Source of the DNA: Sapria himalayana | Taxonomy: Eukaryota > Streptophyta > Magnoliopsida > Malpighiales > Rafflesiaceae | DNA length: 64,000 bases | Assembly (NCBI GenBank): GCA_029783825.1 | Contig: JAREIK010017175.1 | Coordinates: 1-64,000 of the forward strand | Direction of reading: 5' to 3' | In this document: positions 50,301 through 62,384 of the stretch, piece by piece | Layout: every line of letters begins with the position of its first letter | Position numbering within the stretch: the stretch's first letter is position 1 | Notes under the pieces: generated by a model | The model's input: only the letters and a program-made list of their open reading frames with translations | Told to the model about the DNA's origin: nothing | Database searches by the model: none | Made by a program: the position numbers and the translations under genes

Positions 50301-51249
50301 TGATAGATAGATAAATATATCATTAGATATATATAGAGATAGATATATAGATAGATAGATAGATAAACAGATAGATCGATAGTTAGATCATTGATTGATT
50401 GATAGATTTATAGATAGATAGACATATAGACATATAGACACATTAACAAATAGATACTTATAATAGATAAATAGATATACAGATAAATAGATAGATAGAT
50501 CAATAGATAGATAGATATACAGATAGACAGATAGACAGATAGTCTGATAGATAGATAGATAGGAATATAGATATATAGTCAAGTATAAAGATAGATAAAT
50601 AGATAGATATATAGATAGAATGATAGAATGATTATTTAGATAGATAAATAAATATATAGATTCTTAGACAAGTAGAAAGATAGACAGTTAGATTGATTGA
50701 CAAATTAAAAGATAGACAAATTGATAAATATATAGAAATATATACAAATAGATAGATAGATAGATATAAAGATAGATAGACAGATAGATATATAGACAGC
50801 TAGACAAATAGACATAAAGACATATAAACATATAGTGATATATAGATAGATACAGAGATATAGAGATGAAAAGATTGATAGTTAGAAAAATATATAGATT
50901 AACATATAGAAATATAGACAAGGATATATAGACAAATAGATTTATCTTTAGAAAGACAGATAGATAGATAGAAAAATATATAGATAGATAGAAAGATATA
51001 CTGATAGATAGATAAAAATATACAGAGATATAAAGATAGAGAGATAGTTATATAGATAGACAATTGACATATTGACTAATTAATAGATAGGCAGATTGAC
51101 AGATAGATTGATAGATAGATAGACAGAGAGTTTGATATGTATACATGTAGATAGATATACATATAGATAAATAGACAAATAGATAGATAGATATATAGAT
51201 ACACAAGTAGACAGATAGACAAACAAATAGATAGGTAGATAGATAGATA
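47397..51249 (+). repeat. Large GATA/GACA array, GATA polarity, block 1
   Basis: Almost 3.9 kb of degenerate tetranucleotides (GATA, GACA, AATA, AAATAGATAGAC mixtures). Short inclusions of GATT/GACT (47470-47512), TA tracts (about 47610-47632, 48897-48925, 49038-49058) and GATT again (48930-48950). The complementary strand gives long Tyr-Leu-Ser-Ile open frames because TATC repeats lack stops. None is a gene. Confidence 0.97.
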
Positions 51250-53050
51250 CACTACTAAAAATAACAAGAATAATGACCAAAGTACCGACCTAAAAAATTG
51301 GTCGGTAATTACTTAGCAAATAATGACCATTTAGAGACCAAAAATGGGTTTCGAAAAAAAAAATAATTCTTACCAATTTTTCGACCAAAGACCGATCATA
51401 TTTATCGACCAAATATTTATGGTTAGAAATTGATCTGTAAATTAGTAGGGAATTAGCAAATAAAAATTACCAACATATTACCGACCATTTAATGACCAGA
51501 AATATATTACCATGCAATGGTCAGTAAAGTGGCTTTCCAAATTATTTATAACGTCATAATTACCGACTATTTACCAACCAAAAATTTGGTCAGTAATTCC
51601 TAAGTTAAATTTTTAGATTTAATAAAAAATTGCTAAGTCATTAATAGATAGCAAAATTTACCTCTTTCAAATTTCAAACCAAAGGCGAAACATGACTACA
51701 CGGGAGCAATCTTGTAATTTTATCTCTTCTGTTACCAGATAATTTTTTATTGTTCTACTTTGGAATGCTATATGCATATCTCCATCACTCTGAATTTTAC
51801 TAGTACTATCGGATTTTCATTTTTACAAAATAATCGGGTATTAGCTTTTTTAAATTATCCCCTGGTTTTCATTATTTTTTCTTCTATTTTTATTTCACCT
51901 ATATGATTTTGACTCTACACCATTAATGAAACTATAAATTCTCAGTGTAATCTTTGTTCTTCTACTATTTAAATTTTTAGGGTTTTATTGATTTCAAATT
52001 CTTAATGTTTGCATTTTGTTCTCTCCATGATGTTTTCTGCTTCTATAATTTAATAAAAATTAAACTTAATGTTAATGGGTTATATTTTTGTTTTCTCTGA
52101 ATAAATTATAAACATGTAACAATATATATAATGTTTTATACATTTATATAATCGTATGACATTATATATAAATGTCTATACTTTAATTTATATAAATTTA
52201 TTACATTATATATAAACTCTGATATGTTTATATTAACATATAATGTTATATATAAATATTTATACATATGTATTAATGTTTATGAATATCTATACAACAT
52301 TTACATAAATCTAATTTATATTGTTTTTATACTATATATTACATATTAATTATATTACATATTACATATTAATTTTAATCTTTATATTCTATTACATATT
52401 AATTTTAACTATATAACATTAAATGTTTATACAATTTTGTAATCATTTATATTATATATTAATTTTTATATAAATATAGAATATTTATAATGTTTTTTTA
52501 AATGTGATATATATACTCTATATTATTTATAAAAGTGTTACATATATATAATTATATTTAAGTAACATTTATAAAAAAATTTTAATCACAAATATTATAT
52601 CTAAACACTTCTTTAATTATATAATTATATGCCATTATATATCAAAGTATTTTTAACTATATTTATAATTAAGTAAACTAATTTTATAACTATATTTATC
52701 ACTATACATAACTAATTTTTATCTATATAATGATGTATACCTCTATGTATAATTTCATATAACTATATTTCTTAAAGCAATATACTTTATCTATATAATG
52801 TTTATACATAACTAATATATAACTATATATAATTGTGTTTTACTAAATGTATAACTATATAAATGATATATATAATTATATCTTTAAATACATACATATT
52901 TATAACTATATGTGTATAATTATATATAAATATTTGTATAACAATGTAACACTCTATATAATTAAATATAACTATAATTCTAACTATATATACATATATG
53001 TATTCATATAATTAAATTAAAATATTTGTTAATAACATTGTATATATTTA
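51250..53050 (+). mobile_element. One-ended CACTA fragment inside the GATA array
   Basis: Starts with CACTACTAAAAATAACAAG directly after GATAGATA. It then has a subterminal zone (51280-51600) with repeated ACCGACC, TTGGTCGGTAAT, AATGACCA and GACCAAA motifs in both orientations. A leader-like stretch follows to about 52090, then AT-rich sequence and a TATAACTA-type array. No opposite terminus is present; the right edge passes into GTAGATAGGTAGACAGG repeats at about 53050. It is from a different subfamily than CACTA 1, whose motif is TAGCGACGGA. Confidence 0.7.
52600..53040. repeat. Diffuse TATAACTA-type array, copy 3
   Basis: Aligns with parts of the array at 35700-36010: both contain GTAAACTAATTTTATAACTA, ATATAACTATATTTCT, TTGTATAAC..TGTAA, and CTCTATATAATTAAATATAA in the same order. 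This shows common descent rather than just similar composition. Confidence 0.75.
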
Positions 53051-54348
53051 TAGGTAGATAGGTAGACAGGTAGACAGCTATATAGCTAGACAAGTAGACA
53101 TGTAGATAGAAAGATATGTAGACATGTAGATATGTAATAGGTAGATAGATAGAAAGATATGTAGACATGTAGATATGTAATAGGTAGATAGATAGACATA
53201 TGAAAATATAGATATCTAGATAGATAGATAGATAGATAGACAAATAGATAAATATACAGATAGACTAATAGAAAGATAAACATATAGACATATAGATAGA
53301 AATATAGATAGAAAGATACTTAAATAGGCAAGAGGATAGATAGATATATAGAAAGATAGACAAATAGAATGATAGAATGATAGATGGTTAGATAGTTAGA
53401 TAAATAGATAGGTTTATTGACAGATATAAATGTAGATAGAAAGATATATAGACTAATAGATAGATATAAATATATAAAGTTGGACAGATAGATAAATAGA
53501 TAGATATATAAACATATGGATAGATAGTCATATAGACAGATTGACAAATAAAAATATATACAAATTGATAGATAGATAGATAGATTAATATGTAGATAGA
53601 TAGACAGATAGACAAACAAGCATATAGATAGATAGACACACAGACAACAAGATAGATAGATAGTCAGATAGATAGATAGATATATAGATAGATAGTAGAT
53701 AAATAAATAGAGAAATAGATATATAGATAGATAGATAAATAAATAAACCAATATAAAGAAAGATAGATAAATAGATAAAGAGATAGATAGGTAGATAATT
53801 AGATAGATAGTTAAACTGTTAGATAGATATACGGATAGACAGATAGGAAGATAGATATATAGATAGATAGATAGACAAATAGACAGATAGATTGATTGAC
53901 ATATAGAAAGATATTCAAATAGAAAGATAAATAATTGATAGATTGACAGATAGATAGATAGAATGATAGAAAGATAGATAGATAGACAGATAAATCGATA
54001 GAGAGAAAGATAGATACACAGATAGACATATAGACATATATACATATAGATAGATATACATATAGACAAATAGACATATAGATAGGTAGATAGATAGAAA
54101 GATAAATAGGTAGATAGATAGATAAGCAGATAGGTAGACAGTTAGATAGGTCAACACATCGATAGAAAGATAGGTATTCAGGTAGATAGGCAGATAGGTA
54201 GATATGTAGACAAGTCGACAAGTAGAAAAGTAGATAGGTATAGAAGTATATAGACCGATAGATAGATAGATAGATAAATAGACAAATAGATAGTTAGACA
54301 TAAAAGATAGATAGGTAGATAGATTGAAAGAAAGATAAGCATATACAT

Positions 54349-54383
<35 letters not shown>

Positions 54384-55635
54384 CATTTAGATAGATAGTT
54401 AAATAAATAGATAGATAGATAGAATGATAGAATGATAGACAGATGCTTAAATAAACATATAAATTAGGTAGATAGATAGAATGATAGAATGATAGACAGA
54501 TGCTTAAATAAACATATAAATTAGATAGACAGATAGATAGATATATAGATTAATAGATAGATATATAGATTAATAGATAGAAAGATTGATTTAAAGATAG
54601 ACATATACACAATAAGATAAATTTATAGATAGATAGATAGATAGACACAAACATATAGATAAATATATAAATAAATAGGTAGATAGACAGATAGATAGAA
54701 AGATATATATATATATATATAGATAAATTGAATGAATGATAGGTAGATAGACATAAAGATAGACATATAGATATACACAAAGATATACAAATAGATAGCC
54801 ATATAGATAGAGAGATAGAAAGAAAGATAGACAAATTGATAGAAAGATAGATAGAAAGACAAACAGATAGATAGCCAGATAGATAGATAGACTAACAGAT
54901 AGACAGATAGATATATAGATAGATAGATAGATTGATAGATAGACATATAAATAGATTGATAAATAGATAGTTAGTTAGATAGATAGATAGACAGATAGAT
55001 AGATTAAAAGATAGATAAAAAGATAGATAGATATATTGATAGATTGATAGATAGACATATTGATAGATAAATGGATAGACGGATAAATAAAGAGATATAT
55101 AGATAGATAGCTAGATAAATAGATAGTTAGATAGACAAAAAGATACACGATAGATAGATTCATTGATAAACAGATAGATAGACAGATCATTTAGATTGTA
55201 ATATTGCTTGATAGATTGATAGATAGATTAATAGATAGATACACATATAGATAGATAGATAAATAGATAGATAGATAGATAGATAGAGAGATAAAAAGAT
55301 AGATAGAAAGATACACAGAAATTTAGATAGATAGATAGATATACTTACAAATATAAAGACAGACAGATAGAGAGAGATAGATAGAAAGAGAGATAGATAG
55401 ATAGATAGATAGAATGACATATAGAAAGAGAAATAGATAGACAAATAGATAGATAGATAGATAAATAGATAGACATACAGATAGATAAAGAGATAGATAG
55501 ATAGATAGATATATAGATTGATAGAAAGAATGATATAGAGATTGATAGGAAAATTGATGGACAGATATATAAACGAATTGATCGACATATAGATAGACAT
55601 AGATAGACAAATAGATAGACAAATATGTCGAGAAA
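53051..55635 (+). repeat. GATA/GACA array, GATA polarity, block 2
   Basis: Continuation of the array after the CACTA fragment. It includes a 46-bp duplication of GTAGATAGAAAGATATGTAG-type sequence (53100-53205), a (TA)n tract (about 54353-54380) and a nearly perfect duplication of about 60 bp at 54410-54530. Long minus-strand open frames here (up to 249 codons) are repeat artefacts. Confidence 0.97.
54410..54530 (+). repeat. Recent tandem duplication within the array, unit about 60 bp
   Basis: The segment AGAATGATAGAATGATAGAC followed by AGATGCTTAAATAAACATAT occurs twice in direct succession with no visible difference. Its near identity contrasts with the surrounding degenerate repeats, so it is recent. 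Confidence 0.85.
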
Positions 55636-55690
55636 TAGAAAAATATATGTCTATTTGTCTATATGTCTATCTACCTATCTCTTTATATTT
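55600..55690. other. Polarity switch point of the GATA array
   Basis: Left of about 55635 the plus strand reads GATA/GACA; right of about 55650 it reads TATC/TGTC. The joint contains GTCGAGAAATAGAAAAATA flanked by ATAGACAAATA on the left and TATTTGTCTATATGTCTATC on the right, forming an imperfect fold-back. Confidence 0.9.
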
Positions 55691-56525
55691 CTATCTATCT
55701 ATCTAATTATCTATCTATCTATCTATTTATCTATCTTCCAATCTATCTATCTATTTATCTATGTATCTATTTATGTATCTATCTATTTGTCTATTGTCTA
55801 TCTATCTATATGTCTATCTATTTATCTATCTATTTCTCTATCTAAATATCTATCTATCTTTCATTCTTTCTAACTGTGGATCTATCTATTTGTCTATCTA
55901 TCTATCTATCAATTTTTCTATATATCTGTTAATCTAGCTATCGCTCAATCTATCTATCTTTCGATCTATCTAATAGTATATTAGTGTATAAGTCTAACTT
56001 TCTATCTATCTATCTATCTATCTATATGTTTATGCATCTATTTGTCTAATAATCTTTATGTCAATCATATTATCTAAATATCTAAATATCTAAATATCTA
56101 TCTATCTTTCTATCTATATATTTATCTATATATCTAACTTTCTATTTGTTTATTTGTCTATCTATCTATGTATCTATTTGGATATATATCAATATATCAA
56201 TCTGTGAATCTAACTATATATTTATTTTTTATCTACCTAATTCTCTAACTAACAATCTATATGTATACCTTTCTATCTATCTATTTATCTATTTATCTAA
56301 CTATTTAACAAACTTTTTTGCCTATCTATTAGTCTATCTTTCTATCTATCTATATGTTTGTCTATCTAAATTTCTTTCTATTTGTACATATATATATATA
56401 TTAGTCTATCTATCTAAGTGTCTATTTATCTATCTCTATTTCAATCTATTTCTATATATGCCTTTTTGTCTATTTGTCTATCTATATATCTGTCTATATG
56501 TCTAACTAACTATCTATATTTTTAA
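55650..56525 (-). repeat. TATC/TGTC array, inverted polarity, block 1
   Basis: Same repeat family as 47397-55635 but in opposite orientation. Plus-strand open frames such as 55625-55873 and 56146-56505 are Tyr-Leu-Ser-Ile artefacts. Confidence 0.95.
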
Positions 56526-56536
56526 CTATATATATA

Positions 56537-57052
56537 TGCTTTATATATAATTTGTTTTTGATAATCTATTTGTATAACCAAATATTTTTGTTTTAATATT
56601 TTCATTTAAGTGCAGGAATGGAAATATTAAGAGGCCAGGGATGCAACAATAACACAATAACAGTGGATGTAGCTAGTTTTATCGGATTGAACTGAAAGTT
56701 TTTATTATAAATGTTTTTGTATTTTTATTTTTGGGGTGCTATTTTTTCGGATCTGGAACTATTCATCATCTTCTCTCTCTCTCTCTCTCGCTTTGTGTGA
56801 TTTATCATGATTTTCTCTGTGCTGCACATACTGTAAGACAATTTTGGTTTAATCTGTAATGCATAAGTATTTTCTGGTAGATGTAGCTAGTCATACTCAC
56901 CGACTAGCAAACCACATTATTTCTAGTTTTGTGTTTTCTCATTTTTTTGATTCTTCCATGTTGGATTGTGGATTGGATATATATTGTTCTGTTGTGTTAT
57001 TGTTTTGTTGTCTTATGTATCTTAAAATCATAACTATGGGAGCGTAATTTCC

Positions 57053-57057
<5 letters not shown>
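56537..57057 (+). mobile_element. Solo LTR, 521 bp, second copy, nested in the TATC array
   Basis: Starts TGCTTTATATATAATTTG and ends GTAATTTCCCAACA. It is flanked by ATATA at 56532-56536 and ATATA at 57058-57062, a plausible 5-bp target duplication, although weak in TA-rich surroundings. It aligns end to end with 2790-3310 (shared ATAATCTATTTGTATAAC, AATGCATAAG.ATTTTCTGGT and GACTAGC.AACCAC). It contains a (CT)n stretch at 56772-56790. The open frame at 56859-57047 lies in it and is not a gene. Confidence 0.85.
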
Positions 57058-57093
<36 letters not shown>

Positions 57094-57807
57094 TATTTAT
57101 TTATATTTATATTTATATCTTTTTATCTATCTTTCTATTTTTCTATCTGTCTATCTATATATCTATCAATTAAACAATCTATCTATCTATTTATCGATCT
57201 ATCAATAAGTTGTCAATCAATCAATCAATCAATCTATCTATTTCACTATCTATCTATCTGTCTATATGTCTATCTATCTATATATTTATCCATTTAAATA
57301 TCTTTCTATCTAACTATATGTCTATCTGTATTTTTGCCTATCTATCAATCATCTTTCAATATATATACATATATATATATATATGTGTGTGTGTGTGTCT
57401 ATATATCTATCTATCAATATTAATAGTCTATCTATCTATTTATCTTTGTCTCTATCTATCAAACTATTTAACTACCTATTAGTTGATCTATTATTCGAAT
57501 TGTATATCTGTATATATATCTATTTATTAATGTCTCTATGTGTCTATGTGTATATCTATTAATCTTTCTCTTTGTCTATCTCTCTATTTTTCTGTATTTT
57601 TCTATCTATCTGTCTATCTATCTATCTTTCTATCTGTCTATTTATCTATCTATTTGTTTATCTATATTTCTATCTTTGAATCTATCTATTTATCTGCCTA
57701 TCTACCTATCTATCTATTTATATATCAATCAATCAATCTGTGTGTCTATCTATCTGGCTATCTATATTTCTATTTTTCTATATGTCTATATATAAATAAA
57801 TAAATAT

Positions 57808-57838
<31 letters not shown>

Positions 57839-59039
57839 CTATCTATCTATCTATTTGACTATTTATCTATTAATCTATTTGACTATCTATTTGTATATCT
57901 ATCTATTTGTCTATTTGTCTATCTGTCTATCTATCTATCTGTCTATTTGTCTATCTGTCTATCTGTCTATATGTTTATCTATCTATATATCTATATGTTT
58001 ATCTCAATATCTATCTATCTATCCATCTGTCTTTATGTCTATCTATATATCTATCTATTTGTTTATGTCTATTTTTCACTATATCTATCTATGTATCTAT
58101 CTTTATTTATATATATCTATCTATCTATCTTACTATCTAACTATCTTTCTATCTATCAATCTATCCGTATATCTATTAATTAATCAATCTATCTATCTAT
58201 ATATCTATCTATTTATCTTTTTATATACCTACCTGTCTTACTATCTTTTTGTATCTATTTATCTGTCTAACTATCCAACCATCTATCAGTCTATAAATCT
58301 ATTAGTTTATAATTATATCTATCTATTTTCTTATCTATCTTTCTTTCTATTTTCTATTTGTCTATATATCTAAATATTTATCAATTTATTTGTCTATCTA
58401 TAGATTTCTTTGTCTATCTTCCAATCTATCTATGATTCTATATGTCTATTTGTATAAATATCTTTGTCTATTTTTTGGTATGTCTAGCTCTGTATCAATC
58501 TGTGTGTCAATCTGTCTATCGATAAATCTATCTATCTCACTCTTCATCTTTCTTTTTGTCTATCAATCTATTTGTCTAACTATCAATCAATCTATCTATC
58601 TATCAAAATAAATGTCAATCTATCAATCTATCTAATTTTTAATCTATCAATTTGTCGATCTATATATCTATCCATTTATCTATTCTTCTATCTATCTATC
58701 TATTTGTCTATCTGTCTTTCAATATATTTGTCTATCTATCTAATTGTCTGTTTATCTATATCTATTTCTATCTATTTGTCTTTTTGTAATTTTGCATATT
58801 CGTCTATCTGCAAATCTATCTATCTATCATTCAATATATCTATCTATCTTTCTTTCTAACTACTATCTATATATATGTCTAAAAATAAATAAATAAATAA
58901 ATAAATCTATCTATCTATATATCTATATACATATATATAGATCTATCTATCTATTGATTTTTCTATTTGTATATATGTCTATCTGTATATCTATCTATTT
59001 GTCTATCTATCAATATATTTATTTGTCTATTTGTTTATC

Positions 59040-59074
<35 letters not shown>

Positions 59075-60881
59075 TTATATATCTATCTATCTATCTCTAT
59101 CTCTCTCTCTATCTATTTATCAATCTATCAATCTACTTTTCTCTCTCTCTCTCTCTCTATTTCTCTTTGTATCTATCTATTTATCTATCTATCTATGTAT
59201 CTAACAAAATTTGTTTAGTTGTCTATCTATTTATCTTTCTATATGTTTATCTATCTATCTAACATTTTATTTATCTATCTATATGTCCATATTTCTATGT
59301 TTCTATTTATCAAACTCTTTAAATGTCTAATATGTTATTTTGTCTATGAGACTATCAATCAATCTGTCTATATATCTATCTATATATCTATCTATCTATC
59401 CATCAATTTGACTATCTACTTATCTATCTCTTTGCTTCTTTGTGTATTTGTCAATCTATATATCTTTATTTTTGTATCTATCTATTTATATATCAGTATA
59501 TCTGTATATTTGTATCAGTATATTTTTCTATATGAGTATTTGTCTATCTTTCTATTTGTCTATCTATCTATCTATCTATCTGTTTGTCTATCTATATATC
59601 TATCTATCTATATATCTATCTATTTATCAGTATATCTACCTATCTATATATATTTGTGTATTTGTATTTATAACTATAAATCTCTCTTTCTATTTATCTA
59701 TCTATCTAGCTTTCTATTTGTTGATCTGTCTATCTGTGTATCTATCATTCTATCTAACTATCTATCTATCTGTCTATCTGTTTATCTGTCATTCTATCTA
59801 ACTAACTATCTATCTATCTATCTATCAATCTATCTGTCTATCTATCTATCTATCTATATATCTGTCTATTTATTTGTATATATATAATTCTATCTATCTA
59901 TTTATCTCTATTGCTATATTGTTATAAGTCTATCGATCTAAATGCCTATCTTACTCTCTCTGTATATGTCTATTTATATATCTATCTATTTATTTAATAA
60001 TATATCTATATATCTATCTATTTATTTATCTATCAGTATATTAGCTATTTATGTATATATCTAAATGTCTATCTATCTATATATCAATTTATCAGTATAT
60101 ATAACTTTATATCTATCTATCTATCTATCGGTCTATCTGTCTATTCATTTAATTTTCTATATGTCCATATATTAATCAATGCATCTGTCTATATATCTAT
60201 CTGTCTATTTAATTACCTATCTATCTATTTATATATCTACCTATCTATCTATCAATTTATCTAAGTGTCTATCTATATATATGTTTAAATGACAATCTGT
60301 ATATCTGTATATCTATCAATCTATCTTTTTAATAATCTAATTATCTTTCTATCTATCAGGCTATCTTTCTGTCTGTCTAATTGTTAATCTTTTTATCTAT
60401 GTATATGTTTATCTATCTATATACCTATCTTTCTATCTATCTATTTATCTATTTATCTATCTGTCTATCAAGCAAACATATTATATGTCTATCTAAGTAA
60501 CTATATATCTGTCTATATGTCTATTTGTCTATCTACCAATTTTCTTATCTATCTATTTGTCTATCTCTTTATCTGATTATCTATTTATCTATTTATATGT
60601 CTATATGTATATCTATATATCTGACTATATGCCTATCTTCATATCTATCGATCTGTCAATCTAACTATCCGTATATCTATCTATCTTTTTGTCTATCTAT
60701 CTATTAGTTTCTCTATCTATCTATATATCTATTTATCTATCTACTTATTTTCTAATCTGCTTATCTATCTATTTGTCTCTCAAACTATTTGACTATTTGT
60801 CTATCTGTCTATCTATCTGACTATTTATATTTTTATGTATCTATCTATTTATCTATCTGTCTACTTGTCTATCTATCTATC
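57058..60881 (-). repeat. TATC/TGTC array, inverted polarity, block 2
   Basis: About 3.8 kb of degenerate TATC/TGTC/TATT repeats with inclusions: (TA)n at 57060-57090 and 57812-57836, ATCA repeats at 57216-57232, GTGTGT at 57384-57398, (TA)n at 59040-59066, and (CT)n at 59140-59158. It ends directly at the poly-T (minus-strand poly-A) of the LINE at 60882. Confidence 0.96.
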
Positions 60882-60889
60882 TTTTTTTT

Positions 60890-62384
60890 AAAAGGAGTTT
60901 ATTAATATTAACCCTCTCTTTTGGCGGAGGAATACCATTTTTACAAACTAAAATCTACCCATTCCCCACTTACAACCTTGACCCTTATCATTAATAATTA
61001 AAAAAGATTTAAAATTACTAAATCTCTATTCTTGAGAATAATTTGCAATGGATGCACTTTTTTTAGATTAGCTATAAATTTCTTATTTATAGCTATAACC
61101 CTTCTTGATATGATCTTTGAAATCCACTTGAGCTTCTTCTACTTCGTTGGGTTTCCATAATTCCTGCCCTCCTAGACTCCTGGTTTATGATTATTCTATG
61201 TTGACATTACTGATTTCCTGCAAAACAAAGCAACATATCTACATACTCATACATTCATCTTGTTTACCTTATGGCTGTTCTTCTTCTTGCTTTTGAAGTT
61301 ATCCTTTACTCTTTTAACCTCTTTTGTTCCAGCTTGATAAAGCTGGCAAATTACTCCAAGTGATTTTTCTGCACTTTATCTTATCTCCATTTCCACTTAC
61401 ATCTATGCCCCTTTAGAGCTTCATAAACTGAGTCCTTCAGCTTTAAAGAGTGCCGGACCAGCCTCCTAGTCTAGGCACTTACAAACCCAATAAATCTATA
61501 AACTACCGTAAATTAACACATGACTCTTCACAACATTCACACATAGCCACTTATCCTAAACATTAAAACCATAACCAAACCATGACTAGGACTCCAACAA
61601 TTCCATCAGCTGTTGGATTTACTGGATGTATATACGAGGGACTTCGCTGCTAAGAAAAAAAAGAAATAACAGAAATATATTCTAACAACCGATATCTTAC
61701 CTTACCCTTTTCCTTTAGCCTCCATAATGATCTTACCTGTTTACCATTTTTCCTTTTTTTTTATTATTCACCTCAGTTTCTGTTAATCCCCTTCAGGACC
61801 AGGGAGATTTTAAGATATGAGTCTCTTATCACTTTGAACATCAGGGAGTCTTTCCTCTCTAGTGGTTATATTTGTCTCAGCAGCGGGAGTACTCCTGACA
61901 GCAACCAAGGGCAGCAGCAGACAGCAACTCTCTCTCCTTTCCCCTGTGCGTCTGACTCAAATCTTCACGAGATTCCAGCCTTCCTCCTTCGTCGTGTATT
62001 CGCTGATGATCATAGAACAAACCAAAGAGAAAACAAAGAAACAACAAACGTGCCTACCAGAACTTTACACCCTACTACCCTTATTCTTGATTAAACTAAA
62101 ACCACATAAGTCAATTATTAACGATTACTCCCCTTTCACATACTGCAAGGAAAGGACAGAATATATATTGACCTATAAAGAAAATCAAAATACAACCTTT
62201 CTGCAGAGATTATCAACTTCTACCAAAAATGTGGAATTAGTAGATTAAATATGCAGAAATTGTATATTACATACATATTATTTTTACAACCGTTCAGTAT
62301 AGCTATATACCATTCTGCCAAAATGCAGAATTAATATATACTACCATGGGATCTCCTTCATATATATCCATTTAGCTCCATCTG
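60890..62384 (-). other. LINE 3' UTR, about 1.5 kb
   Basis: Sequence between the ORF2 stop and the A tail. It is long for a plant LINE 3' UTR. Open frames on the plus strand at 61834-62094 and 61862-62248 overlap each other, lack any recognisable similarity and run antisense to the LINE, so I do not call them genes. It might also include a small unrecognised insertion. Confidence 0.6.

Noticed and set aside
53320..54069. Long open frame of 249 codons rich in Tyr, Leu, Ser, Ile, with many similar ones from 47.4 to 60.7 kb
   Set aside because: TATC repeats translate as Tyr-Leu-Ser-Ile with no stop codons, so every frame of the TATC strand stays open. No start context, domain or codon bias supports coding.
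47397..60881. CRISPR-like or origin-like interpretation of the tetranucleotide array
   Set aside because: There are no regular repeat-spacer units and the surrounding elements are plant transposons; it is a microsatellite.
61834..62248. Two overlapping plus-strand open frames of 86 and 128 codons
   Set aside because: They lie antisense in the LINE 3' UTR, overlap each other in different frames and resemble nothing I recognise.
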